From an uncultured Microcaldota archaeon (lineage in GTDB: Archaea > Micrarchaeota > Micrarchaeia > Norongarragalinales > CAINOH01), in the NCBI GenBank assembly GCA_903851445.1, contig CAINOH010000024.1:1-64000 (forward strand): a stretch of DNA of 64,000 bases, written 5' to 3'. The position numbers were made by a program, and so were the translations under genes. This document shows positions 35,642-45,842 of this stretch, one piece after another (the first letter of the stretch is position 1; every line of letters begins with the position of its first letter). Under the pieces are notes generated by a model. That model made no database searches. It saw only the letters and a list, made by a program, of their open reading frames with translations, and was not told where the DNA came from.

Positions 35642-35899
35642 TTGGAACACGAAGTATCCGACGAGGCGTTCGCCGAAATCCAAAAGATGGACCACGGCCT
35701 GCAGGAACTATTCATCCGGCACATCGAGAAAGTCTCCAACATGCCTCCAAGAAGGCACCTGCGCTTTGGAAATCCGCACTTTGTTGAGAAGGTCACAAAA
35801 AGTGCGAGATTCGCATACAAGATAGAGAACGAAACCGTTTACGTCGTGCGCTGCTTTGCCACGCACAAGGAATACGAGCAGTGGTACAGAAACCTGTGA
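35642..35899 (+). CDS. ParE/RelE-type toxin
   Basis: An 85-residue protein with the typical RelE/ParE pattern: a helix pair, LRFGNPHFVEKV, and RFAYKIENETVYVVRCFATH. It would act as an mRNase on the ribosome (RelE) or as a gyrase poison (ParE); the sequence does not decide. The start is TTG at 35642 with AAAGGGAG upstream. It forms a toxin-antitoxin pair with the gene at 35347. Confidence 0.82.
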   Translation: MEHEVSDEAFAEIQKMDHGLQELFIRHIEKVSNMPPRRHLRFGNPHFVEKVTKSARFAYKIENETVYVVRCFATHKEYEQWYRNL

Positions 35900-35920
35900 T
35901 CGCATCCAAGCGGCTGCGAC

Positions 35921-36622
35921 TTATCCGACTATAGTCCCGCAGTCCCTGCTTCCCTCGACCAGCTTCTTCAGCTGGTCAAGCTTCTTCCCATTAGCAAATA
36001 CTATTTCTATCCCACTTCTTGCCGCAAGCTTGCAGGCTATTATGTCAAAGACAAACGGCGCCGTGGGTTCGCGGGTATCCAGGCGGGTTGCAAGCTCGAT
36101 GAGCTGCTCATAAGACATTTTCTTGATGAGCTTGGCTTTCGGGTTCTTGGAAGGGTCGGAATCGTAAATCCCGTCAATCTTGGACAGGTTGATTAGCCGC
36201 CTTGCCTTGAGCCTCTCTGCAATTATGACAGCAGCGTGGTCGGAGGTTGCGCCCTCCACAAACCCCGCGCCAACTGGGATTAGGTTGAGCCTGGAGGCGA
36301 GCTGAACTTCTGACAAGTCGGTGATTGACTTTGGATAGGCAACGTCCTCGCCAAGAAGCGAAATCAGGAGAGTTGCGTTGACGTGGTTTATCATCTGGCC
36401 AATCTTGTCGGCCATGACTTGCGTGCCGTTCTTCCTGGCTATGTCCTGATATTGGGCGGAAAATTTTCCTCCGCCAACAGAGATTGCGAGCTTGAAGCCC
36501 TCTGCGTGCAGCTTCTTGATTAGCGCTGCTGCTGACTTGACGTATTCGGCGTCAATGTCGCCGTTATCCTTGAACAGGAGCGAGCCGCCAAGGGAAATCA
36601 CGGTAAAATCTTTCTTGTCCAA
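35921..36622 (-). CDS. pyrH: UMP kinase (archaeal type)
   Basis: The amino-acid-kinase fold enzyme phosphorylates UMP to UDP. SLGGSLLF, SVGGGKFSAQY and DPSKNPKAK are family markers. At 233 residues it fits archaeal PyrH. Translation likely starts at TTG (36622), six bases after GGTGATG. It is convergent with the toxin gene. Confidence 0.92.
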   Translation of the reverse strand: MDKKDFTVISLGGSLLFKDNGDIDAEYVKSAAALIKKLHAEGFKLAISVGGGKFSAQYQDIARKNGTQVMADKIGQMINHVNATLLISLLGEDVAYPKSITDLSEVQLASRLNLIPVGAGFVEGATSDHAAVIIAERLKARRLINLSKIDGIYDSDPSKNPKAKLIKKMSYEQLIELATRLDTREPTAPFVFDIIACKLAARSGIEIVFANGKKLDQLKKLVEGSRDCGTIVG

Positions 36623-36722
36623 AAACGCATCACCAGCTGAAAATGGGCCGAAGTAACCAAAGCCCCTATTAATTCATTAACCATTAGCACCAATAAATAT
36701 TGCGTTAGCAGGGGTGGGCAGG

Positions 36723-37301
36723 ATGGCAGACTTTTCAGCAATAATCCGCGGCCTAAAGCCGGTCTTCGACGAGAAGGAAAAGAGGCAGGACAAGGTCTTG
36801 GTCCTCAGCCGCGAGATAGTCAGGCTTTCAGCACGCGCAATCCGCGACATCCACACTGGAGAAAAAGTCGAGCTTTCGGCAACCTTGGAGGAGCTTGAAG
36901 GCAAGGTCAAGGAAATCCGGCAATATGACGACGACTTCTCCCACATCACCGAGCACTGCTATCAGGAATACGTCGAAATCAAGACATTCCTTGCAATAAC
37001 CTACCACCAGGACCTGCCATCGCCCGATGACCTTTCGATGCCGGTCACCTCTTACCTTTCCGGCATTGCCGACTGCGTCGGCGAAATCAGGCGCGCAATC
37101 CAAATCAGCCTCAAGGAAGACAAGGACGACGAGGCCAACTACTACTTCGGCAGGATGAACGACATCTACGACAACATAATGCTCCTCAAATACTCCACGT
37201 CAATCATCGGGCCGCTCAAGCAGAAGCAGGACATGGTGCGCTCCTCCATTGACCACGCGCGGAGCGAGCTTCTGATGGCGAAGTTTACAAAGAGGTCGTA
37301 G
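36723..37301 (+). CDS. Translin family protein
   Basis: A 192-residue all-helical protein. The C-terminal half, with YLSGIADCVGEIRR and MNDIYDNIMLLKY, fits the translin fold. Translin binds single-stranded RNA and DNA as an octamer, and archaeal members can have RNase activity. The start ATG at 36723 follows GGGGTGG. It lies five bases upstream of serB on the same strand. Confidence 0.82.
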   Translation: MADFSAIIRGLKPVFDEKEKRQDKVLVLSREIVRLSARAIRDIHTGEKVELSATLEELEGKVKEIRQYDDDFSHITEHCYQEYVEIKTFLAITYHQDLPSPDDLSMPVTSYLSGIADCVGEIRRAIQISLKEDKDDEANYYFGRMNDIYDNIMLLKYSTSIIGPLKQKQDMVRSSIDHARSELLMAKFTKRS

Positions 37302-37305
37302 GCTT

Positions 37306-37968
37306 TTGGAAAAAACCAAGTACAAGCACCTGGCAGCATTCGACTTCGACTCCACGCTGATTGAGGGCGAGGTCATCAACGGCATTGCCGAGATTGCCGG
37401 AATGGGCGCAATAGTCTCCAAGATAACCAGGAAAGTGGTCGATGGCGAAATCCCGTTCGAGGACGCGCTCCACCAGCGCTGCGCCATGCTTGAGGGTGTG
37501 ACAATGCAGGACTGCATGCTTTTGGGCGACCGCATCAAGGTAATGCACAACATCGCGCCAACCATGGAACACCTCAAGTCGCACGGCTTCTACATCGCAA
37601 TAATCAGCGCCTCCTTGAACCCCGTTGCGGCACGGGTTGCAAGCAGGCGAGACTTCACCGCAGTTGACCAGTTCCTTTTCAACACCCTGCGGGCAGACAA
37701 CGGCAAGCTGACTGGCGACGTTCAAATCAAAGTCAGCGACAAGGGCGCGCTCGTGTTCAAGCTCCAGCAGGAGCTTGGAATCCCGAAGACCCACACTATG
37801 GCAGTTGGCGACGGCAGCATGGACCTGCCGATGTTCGCCCAGTCCGGCCTGAGCATAGCGTTCAACGCAAAGGAAATCGCAAAGAAAGCGGCGAGCAAGA
37901 GCGTTGATGGAAAGGACCTGGCCAAAATCATCCCGGTTGTGGACGAGTGGCTGGCTAAGACGAAATGA
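37306..37968 (+). CDS. serB: Phosphoserine phosphatase
   Basis: HAD-family enzyme that hydrolyses phosphoserine to serine. Motif I is DFDST (Asp13, Asp15), motif II is ISAS and the C-terminal motif is GDGSMDLPMF. A TTG start (37306) is the only one before the family match. It overlaps no other gene but is probably co-transcribed with translin. Confidence 0.92.
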   Translation: MEKTKYKHLAAFDFDSTLIEGEVINGIAEIAGMGAIVSKITRKVVDGEIPFEDALHQRCAMLEGVTMQDCMLLGDRIKVMHNIAPTMEHLKSHGFYIAIISASLNPVAARVASRRDFTAVDQFLFNTLRADNGKLTGDVQIKVSDKGALVFKLQQELGIPKTHTMAVGDGSMDLPMFAQSGLSIAFNAKEIAKKAASKSVDGKDLAKIIPVVDEWLAKTK

Positions 37969-38045
37969 AGGCCAAATAGCTTTTGCACTTATTTTTACGA
38001 ATAAAACGCCTTACGGCCAGTTTTCAAGAATGTAAAAAATTAGTG

Positions 38046-38069
38046 GGGAGGGACTGGCAGGTCCCTCCC
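38046..38069 (-). terminator. Perfect 9-bp hairpin followed by T tract (minus strand)
   Basis: GGGAGGGAC (38046-38054) pairs with GTCCCTCCC (38061-38069) around a 6-base loop. On the minus strand the hairpin is followed by CACTAATTTTTT, so it resembles a terminator for the winged-helix regulator gene. Intrinsic hairpins are not the usual archaeal signal, so another structural role is possible. Confidence 0.55.
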
Positions 38070-38094
38070 AGAATGTTTTGGGGGTGGGTTGAAC

Positions 38095-38110
38095 TGTGCT
38101 CGAAAGCACA
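38095..38110. other. Short hairpin TGTGCT-CGAA-AGCACA
   Basis: A perfect 6-bp stem with a CGAA tetraloop (38095-38110), 25 bases beyond the 9-bp hairpin in the same convergent gap between serB and the winged-helix gene. Confidence 0.5.
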
Positions 38111-38118
38111 ATTACGCG

Positions 38119-38205
38119 CGATTCTGTGATTCCTTTGCGATTCCTGTTTTGCTTTTCCGTGATTTTGCCGCGATTGGTTCGCGACTGATTCGGGATTGCT
38201 ACCCG
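38119..38205. repeat. Eight GATT repeats downstream of the regulator gene
   Basis: Eight GATT units lie within about 90 bases at the 3' end of, and just past, the winged-helix gene. Several appear as CGATT or GTGATT. CGTGATT at 38158-38164 is the inverse of AATCACG in the operator upstream of the same gene. Repeated operators at both ends of a regulator gene are possible. Confidence 0.45.
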
Positions 38206-38645
38206 ATTGGAAGGTAGTACACTTTCCTTCCTGCCTGCTTCTTGGAAAGCAACCCCGCGACTGCGAGCCTGTTGAGGCGCGCGCACGCGGCGTTCTTTCC
38301 CTTGTAGCCGAACTTGTCGGCCACTTCCTGGGCGATTACCTTGCCCTTTTCCTTGACGAATCCTATGATTTCCATGTCGATGTCTGCCACGATGTCCTTT
38401 CCGGGCACCGCCGCAACAGCGACCTTTTCCACCGAACTCTTCTCAAGCATCTCCTCAAGCTGCGCGACGCGCCTTTCGAGGAACTCGAGGCGGTCCAGCT
38501 TGGCGTTTATCTCCCTCAGCACGAGGTTGAACGACAATTTCTCGTCGGAAATCTTCGAAAGGTAATACGCCGTTGTCAGGGCGGGGTCCTTGACGGATTC
38601 CTTGAATGAATGGTAATCCGATACGATTCCTTCATCCAAAGCCAT
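38199..38645 (-). CDS. Winged-helix transcription regulator with coiled-coil N-terminus
   Basis: A 148-residue protein. The first half is helical with a coiled-coil-like segment (LDRLEFLERRVAQLEEMLE), suitable for dimer formation. The last 60 residues are a winged helix (VADKFGYKGKNAACARLNRLAVAGLL). The ATG at 38645 follows GGTG by six bases. The promoter region has symmetrical operator-like sites. No ligand domain is seen. Confidence 0.75.
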   Translation of the reverse strand: MALDEGIVSDYHSFKESVKDPALTTAYYLSKISDEKLSFNLVLREINAKLDRLEFLERRVAQLEEMLEKSSVEKVAVAAVPGKDIVADIDMEIIGFVKEKGKVIAQEVADKFGYKGKNAACARLNRLAVAGLLSKKQAGRKVYYLPIG

Positions 38646-38695
38646 TTTCGGCACCTTTTTATTTCCGGTTTGATTGTTACTTATTCGCGATTGCG

Positions 38696-38734
38696 TCACG
38701 AATCGTGAGAATCAATCACGACACAATCATGATT
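38696..38734 (-). promoter_or_regulatory. Nested inverted repeats, candidate operator of the winged-helix gene
   Basis: TCACGA-A-TCGTGA (38696-38708) is a perfect inverted repeat. The same TCGTGA pairs again with TCACGA at 38716-38721 across seven bases. AATCATGATT (38725-38734) is a perfect palindrome. All lie between the TATA-like box TTTAAATA (minus strand, near 38743-38750) and the start codon, where a repressor would block transcription. Confidence 0.65.
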
Positions 38735-38879
38735 CTATTGGGATATTTAAACCTATCTAGACCGCGGTTCGCTTAATCGCACGAAATCCTCTTTCTTCTC
38801 GCAATCTCGCTAAAAAACCTTGGGCTGCCTAATATCCTAGGCGAATTTTAAACGGCGGCTTGCCGAAGGCGTTTAGCAT

Positions 38880-39521
38880 ATGGACATTTTGTGCGTGGCA
38901 GATTTGCATGGCGAGGTGCAGGCCAAGCAGTTCCTGTTCGAGTTCATCAAGAGTACCAAGCCGGACGCCATCATCCTTGCAGGTGACGTGACCTGCGGCA
39001 GCGTCTCCTATGCCGAGGACCTGTTCGACGGGCTTGAAAAGACCGGGATTCCTTTTTATGCAGTCCACGGGAACAACGACCCCGAGCCCGTGCAGGACTT
39101 CTTTGAGGAGACCGGCCACGACCTTGCAGGCAAAAGGACGGTAATCGGCGGAATCCCGTTCTACGGCCTTGGCGGCAGCGGGCCAACCCCGTTCAACACG
39201 GTCTGCGAGTATACCGAGGAGACCATTGGGAAGAAACTTGCAGAGCTGAAGGTGCCGGACAATGAAGAGTTCATTCTGGTGAGCCACGCTCCGCCGCGCG
39301 ACTGCGAATCTGACAGGACTTCGCGCGGAAACCACGTGGGAAGCAGGTCGCTGCGCGAGTTCGTGCTGGCAAAGAAGCCGGCTGTTGTGATTTGCGGCCA
39401 CGTGCACGAGCAGCACTTGACGGAAAAGCTTGGAGGCACAATCATTGCAAAGGTTGGCACGCTGATGCACAGGAAAGCGCTCGTGCTTTCCATCCCGGAA
39501 GACAAGGTCACGCTGCTTTAG
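38880..39521 (+). CDS. Metallophosphoesterase (calcineurin-like)
   Basis: The 213-residue protein carries the metal-binding motifs in order: DLHGE (Asp8, His10), AGDVT, GNND, SHAPP and GHVH. It hydrolyses a phosphoester of unknown kind; the size matches YfcE-like phosphodiesterases. A TATA-like TTTTAAAC lies about 35 bases upstream. It is followed by the fibrillarin gene four bases later. Confidence 0.9.
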   Translation: MDILCVADLHGEVQAKQFLFEFIKSTKPDAIILAGDVTCGSVSYAEDLFDGLEKTGIPFYAVHGNNDPEPVQDFFEETGHDLAGKRTVIGGIPFYGLGGSGPTPFNTVCEYTEETIGKKLAELKVPDNEEFILVSHAPPRDCESDRTSRGNHVGSRSLREFVLAKKPAVVICGHVHEQHLTEKLGGTIIAKVGTLMHRKALVLSIPEDKVTLL

Positions 39522-39525
39522 ACCC

Positions 39526-40245
39526 TTGATTGAGGTTTTGATTCCCTTGGCAAATTTCAGGATTGAACAGGACAAGAAATTCGACGGCATCTACTGGGCG
39601 TTCGACCCTTCAGGAAAGCGGTTCCTTGCAACCAAGAACCTGGTCAGGGGCTTCCGGGTTTCGGATGAGCGCGTAATCAGCGTAGGCGGGGAGGAGTACC
39701 GCTTCTGGGAGCCGTCCAGGAGCAAGCTCTCGGCTGCAATAGTCAAGGGAATCCGGAACCTCCCGATCAAGCCCGGCTCGTCCGTCCTCTACCTTGGGGC
39801 GGCCAACGGAATTACCTCGAGCTTTGTCTCCGACATCATTGGAAAGAAGGGCGTGCTTTACGGGGTAGAAATTTCGGCATCTGCAATGGAGGACTTCATT
39901 TTCGTCTGCCAGAAGCGCGAGAACATGCTGCCGATACTCGCCGACGCACGCTCCCCCGAAAATTACTCAAACATGGTTGACGGCAAGGTCGACGTGGTGT
40001 TCGAGGACGTTGCTGACCAGGAGCAGGCGAAAGTGATGATCCGGAACGCCAAAGCTGCGCTCAAGAAGGGCGGCTACGGCATGCTTGCGGTGAAGGCGCG
40101 CTGCATCGACTCCGCAGCAGACCCGAGGAAGATTTTTGCGCAGGTCGAAAAGGAGCTTTCCGAAGACTTTGAAATAGAGGAGAACCTCGACATCAGCCAG
40201 TTCGAGAAGGACCACGAGTTTTTGCTGCTCAAGTACAAGGGATAA
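39526..40245 (+). CDS. flpA: Fibrillarin-like rRNA 2'-O-methyltransferase
   Basis: This is the catalytic subunit of archaeal C/D-box RNPs, guided by small RNAs to rRNA and tRNA. The fold markers are visible: RSKLSAAI, VLYLGAANGITSS (SAM-binding), VYGVEIS-like LYGVEISASA, and EDVADQEQAK. A TTG start at 39526 is used. Its partner Nop5 is not in the window. No C/D-box RNA gene was recognised by eye. Confidence 0.93.
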   Translation: MIEVLIPLANFRIEQDKKFDGIYWAFDPSGKRFLATKNLVRGFRVSDERVISVGGEEYRFWEPSRSKLSAAIVKGIRNLPIKPGSSVLYLGAANGITSSFVSDIIGKKGVLYGVEISASAMEDFIFVCQKRENMLPILADARSPENYSNMVDGKVDVVFEDVADQEQAKVMIRNAKAALKKGGYGMLAVKARCIDSAADPRKIFAQVEKELSEDFEIEENLDISQFEKDHEFLLLKYKG

Positions 40246-40377
40246 TAACCGCTTTGCCAACTTGCAACTAATTTAAACCCCGATTTTCAATATTACTCAG
40301 GGTTTTTCATTAAGTTTTAACGGCTGACTGCGCGTTTTCTTTTTCGCAGCAGGAGCCGTATAGGTGGGTGTAAACAA

Positions 40378-42369
<1,992 letters not shown>

Positions 42370-42400
42370 AAAAGGCCGGACTTTCTTTTTTCTTCTTCTT

Positions 42401-42850
42401 TTATTTTTTAGAATTAGCTGACTCTGCATTTTTCTTCTCAAGCAATGCTTTCCACTGCTCAATCCGGAACCGCGGGGCGCTCTTCTGGACTTTGGGGTGC
42501 GCAAGCAATGCAGTAAGTTCCCCGGAAGAAAGCGTCTCCGGCTCGCGGACTGCGGTAACATAAGGGAATATCTTTCCACTACTTTCGTGCCCGATATCAG
42601 TGTGAAATACCGCGACGGTGTTCCCGTTGGCATCAGTCTTGTGGAATAGTGGCTTGCCCTTGTTTAACGCGGCAATTTCCGGGTCAACCTGCACAAGACC
42701 CCGCCGTGAGTCAGACGGTATGCGCCGTATATGTATTCCAAGGCCGTAAAGCGACTTTTCGTCCCGCAACTCTTTCATGCGTGCAAAATGGTCATCAACG
42801 CGTTTTTCAACTGCGGAGACGGATTCCCTGATGCGGTTAAAAAATGCCAT
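42401..42850 (-). CDS. Unknown soluble protein
   Basis: A 149-residue protein with a helical, charged N-terminus and a beta-rich middle. No domain is recognised. The ATG at 42850 follows GGTTGGTGG, a good ribosome-binding site; the open frame extends upstream but lacks such a site. It follows the PyrF-PyrE gene on the same strand with a 16-base gap. Confidence 0.65.
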   Translation of the reverse strand: MAFFNRIRESVSAVEKRVDDHFARMKELRDEKSLYGLGIHIRRIPSDSRRGLVQVDPEIAALNKGKPLFHKTDANGNTVAVFHTDIGHESSGKIFPYVTAVREPETLSSGELTALLAHPKVQKSAPRFRIEQWKALLEKKNAESANSKK

Positions 42851-42866
42851 GAAAATACCACCAACC

Positions 42867-44243
42867 TCATTTCGAGCCGTACATCTTCTGGTGTTCCTTG
42901 AACTTCTCGTAGATTCCATCCGGAAGCACGTCCTGGCCTGCAACCTGCATTGTCTTTAGCGCCTCGAACGTGGCGCGCGAGCGGAGCACGCAGTAGGGCT
43001 TGAGCCCGGCCTTCTCAAGCTCGACTAGGGGGTTCTTGCCTTCCAGGTCGGTTTCCTGCCGGTCAAAAAGCACCACCAGCCCGGCAAGGTCAAAAGGAAC
43101 GCCCAGTTTCCGGAGCTTCTCAATCGACTCGAACTTTGTGCCGCCGGTTGTAATCACGTCGTCGACGAAAAGCAGGCGGTCGCCGGGCTTGAGGTTGCCA
43201 ACAAGGAGCTTGTCCTTGAGGTCGCCGTAGTCCTTGGTCTCCTTGCGGTCGTAGAGCACGCGCTTGTTTACGCCGAAAAGTTCGGAAAGCGAGCGCGCAA
43301 CAGTGGTTGCGATGGGAATTCCCTTGTAAGCAGGCCCGAACACCACGTCAAATTTGTCAAGGAGGCCGTTCTCGTAGATGCAAAGGGCAAAGGCGTCGCC
43401 TATTGCCTGCAGCGCCTCGCCGTCGTCGAGGTTTCCCGCGTTGAAGAAGTACGCGCTCTTGCGGCCTGACTTGAGCGTGAAGTCGCCAAAGCGCAGGACC
43501 TGCTTTTTGAGAAGAACGGAAAGGAGGGAAGAATGGGAAAATGGCGCTTCAGTGCCGCGCACTGCACCCGTTGGAATGGAATCGTACAATTCCTTGGCCG
43601 CTTTACCCGGGTCTGCTGACTCGATGATGCTGCGGCCCGCTATGAAAAAGTCGCACCCCGCTGCAACCGCCTTGGAAGAGTCGCCGCCCTGCTTGCCTAT
43701 CCCGGGCGAGATGATGAGCGTGTCCTTTCCGATTATTTTTCGCGCAACAGCAAGCCGCTCGTAATCGTTTCCCGGAGCCACGATTCCGTCCACTCCAGTC
43801 TCTTTCGCCATCTTGCAAAGCCGCACGGCCTCGCGCAGTCCGAAGAGGTTGCCCTTTGAAGTCATTGAAACTAGGAGAAAGACGCCCCGGTTGCGCTTCT
43901 TGGCCTCCGCAACAACCGCGGCAACCGCGTCCTGGCCGGAAAACCCGTGGCAGATGATTGCATCAAAGCCAGCGTCGTAGTAATAGGAGGACTTCATCTG
44001 GTTGCTTGAGTCTATGTCCGCAAGCTTGGCGTCGAGTATGACCGGCTTCTGGCCGCAGGCCTTCTTGATTTCAGCGACTGCATCAGCGTGGCTTTTCTTC
44101 CAGTAAAGAGGCATCTCAGGATGCACCTTGACTGCCGCAATGTACGGGGCGCAGGCTTTGGCTGCAGCCATTGCCTTTGCATAGTCCTTCTCGTCAAGCG
44201 AGAGTATGAGCCTGGAGCCGGAAGTGCTGATTTGGAATGCCAT
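42867..44243 (-). CDS. pyrF-pyrE: Bifunctional OMP decarboxylase / orotate phosphoribosyltransferase (PyrF-PyrE fusion)
   Basis: The first 225 residues are OMP decarboxylase, with the catalytic set DAKLAD (Asp71, Lys73, Asp76) and a phosphate-binding loop. Residues from about 235 form orotate phosphoribosyltransferase, with the PRPP motif FVDDVITTGGT near 359-369. Together they make UMP from orotate. The order is the reverse of animal UMP synthase. ATG at 44243 follows GGGTGAG. Confidence 0.94.
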   Translation of the reverse strand: MAFQISTSGSRLILSLDEKDYAKAMAAAKACAPYIAAVKVHPEMPLYWKKSHADAVAEIKKACGQKPVILDAKLADIDSSNQMKSSYYYDAGFDAIICHGFSGQDAVAAVVAEAKKRNRGVFLLVSMTSKGNLFGLREAVRLCKMAKETGVDGIVAPGNDYERLAVARKIIGKDTLIISPGIGKQGGDSSKAVAAGCDFFIAGRSIIESADPGKAAKELYDSIPTGAVRGTEAPFSHSSLLSVLLKKQVLRFGDFTLKSGRKSAYFFNAGNLDDGEALQAIGDAFALCIYENGLLDKFDVVFGPAYKGIPIATTVARSLSELFGVNKRVLYDRKETKDYGDLKDKLLVGNLKPGDRLLFVDDVITTGGTKFESIEKLRKLGVPFDLAGLVVLFDRQETDLEGKNPLVELEKAGLKPYCVLRSRATFEALKTMQVAGQDVLPDGIYEKFKEHQKMYGSK

Positions 44244-44330
44244 GGATAACTCACCCAAGAAACGCCCAGTCAAAAAAAGCGTCACTATCTATACGCTCAA
44301 AACAGTTTTTAATCAGGTGACAGCTTATGA

Positions 44331-44735
44331 ATGCACAGGCGGCACGCGATGGAAAAGAGGTTCGACAGCAGGTTTGCTCTAAAGGCCATACTTGCGGTTG
44401 CCATCGTGCTCGCGCTCCTGATGACCTACTCGATATTCCTTCGGAACAAGCCGGAGGGGTTCTCTCTCCTGTATTTCGAACCCTCGCAGTACACTGCAGG
44501 CAACTACGTTGCAGTCCTTCAAAACCGCGAGAACGGCCAGATGGACTACCAGGTGCAGTTTGACCTTGACAACGCAACCGTGCAGTCCGTCAACAGGACG
44601 CTGCAGGATGGCGAAAAGACCGAGTTTGCCGTCCTTGACTACGCGCCGGGGTTTGCAAAGCCGGGTTCAACCATTGAAATCACGGCCAAAAGGCAGAATA
44701 GCACTGCGCTCGTAATTTATGCAACCAAGAGGTAG
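44331..44735 (+). CDS. Small N-terminally anchored extracellular protein
   Basis: A 134-residue protein (or 128 from ATG 44349) with one transmembrane helix near residue 20 and a beta-rich domain outside the cell with several N-glycosylation-like NxT/S sites. AGGTGA precedes the ATG. No family is recognised. The RibC-like gene follows after six bases. Confidence 0.65.
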   Translation: MHRRHAMEKRFDSRFALKAILAVAIVLALLMTYSIFLRNKPEGFSLLYFEPSQYTAGNYVAVLQNRENGQMDYQVQFDLDNATVQSVNRTLQDGEKTEFAVLDYAPGFAKPGSTIEITAKRQNSTALVIYATKR

Positions 44736-44741
44736 TTTGCC

Positions 44742-45287
44742 ATGAGAATCGGGTTTGTGGACTGCGCATCAAACAAGGCGGACGCTTTCGAGGCATTCAG
44801 CGCAATAACAAACGAGATGGTTGCCGGCGCGCAGCTTGAGCGGCGGACTGCACACGACCTTCTCAAGATTCCCCTCACTGCAAAGAAGCTCCTAACCGGC
44901 GGCTGCGACATTGCAGTGGTGTTCCTGATGCTCTCGGAGGACGACCTTGACGCGATGTCGCTTGTACACGAGAAAATCATCGACGTAGAGCTTTCCGCTG
45001 AGAAGTTCGTGCTCTTCTGCATAATCTCGGACGAGGAGTACGAAAACGACGAGGAGTTTGAAAACATTGCAGAGTCGCGGATGAAGACGGTTCTCAAGCT
45101 CGCGTCCCAGCTCGAGCTTTCGCCTTCGCAGGTCTCCCAAATCATCGGCGACACGCAGATGACGCAGGCGCTTGCCGAGCTTTCAGGGTTCTCGGCAGCG
45201 GTTTCGGGCGACGACGTTCCAAAGGAAGGCGAGGAGCAGCCTGAGACGGGCTCCGGTTCAGAGACCGGCGGCTCAAGCCTGTTCTGA
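44742..45287 (+). CDS. Archaeal riboflavin synthase (RibC)-like protein
   Basis: The first 140 residues fit the archaeal RibC (lumazine synthase-like) fold: an opening VGFVDCASNKAD-like strand, RRTxxDLLKIPLTAKKLL, CDIAVVF and HEKIIDVELSAEKF. The usual motif RTVPGIKDLPVAAKKL is altered. The last 35 residues are an acidic Ser/Gly-rich tail, which is unusual. Enzyme activity cannot be assumed. Confidence 0.6.
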   Translation: MRIGFVDCASNKADAFEAFSAITNEMVAGAQLERRTAHDLLKIPLTAKKLLTGGCDIAVVFLMLSEDDLDAMSLVHEKIIDVELSAEKFVLFCIISDEEYENDEEFENIAESRMKTVLKLASQLELSPSQVSQIIGDTQMTQALAELSGFSAAVSGDDVPKEGEEQPETGSGSETGGSSLF

Positions 45288-45388
45288 TTATTCCAGCGCC
45301 CGTTTTTCCCTTCAGGGTTTTGGCACTTTGCTGTAACTCAGTATATTGCCCTTTCGTTTCTTACTCGCGCGTTCATTTCCTACCGGCT

Positions 45389-45748
45389 TTACCTGAATTT
45401 TTTGCGGTCGCGATTAAGACCGGCGTTAAGCACATAGGTTTCTAGGGCGCGCCTTATTTGAGATTCTTCAGGCGCGTTTATTTCGGGCTTTTCTGCTTGA
45501 AGCTCTTTTTCTTCGGGCTTTTTTACCCGGAGAGCGGTTTCTTTGAGCTTTTCTACTTCAAGCCTTTTTACCGGAAGAGCTGCTTTTTCGGACTTTTTTA
45601 CGTTGGGCGTTTTGGCCCCTGAAGGAACTTGCATTGAGGGTTCTCTTTCAGGCGCTTCGTACTTGTACCCAGGTAACGTTTTCTCGGCAATGTCTTTAAT
45701 ACGAAAAGGAAATGGTTTTCCTTTGTTCGGACGCCGTTCATTCGCCAT
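45389..45748 (-). CDS. Unknown charged, repeat-containing protein
   Basis: About 119 residues, Lys/Glu/Pro-rich with short repeats (KKSEKAAL, KLKETALRVKKPEEKEL, QAEKPEINAP). It looks largely disordered. The coding strand is richer in A+T than neighbours. No family is recognised, and a TTAGGAGAT-type site lies ahead of the first ATG (45760); ATG at 45748 is also possible. Confidence 0.5.
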   Translation of the reverse strand: MANERRPNKGKPFPFRIKDIAEKTLPGYKYEAPEREPSMQVPSGAKTPNVKKSEKAALPVKRLEVEKLKETALRVKKPEEKELQAEKPEINAPEESQIRRALETYVLNAGLNRDRKKFR

Positions 45749-45842
45749 ATTTACAAACATCTCCTAAATTATCTCAACCTTCTTAAACCTAAACGGCTAT
45801 TTAATTCCAACTCAATTTTAATACTCCCAGAAGGTAGCAGAA

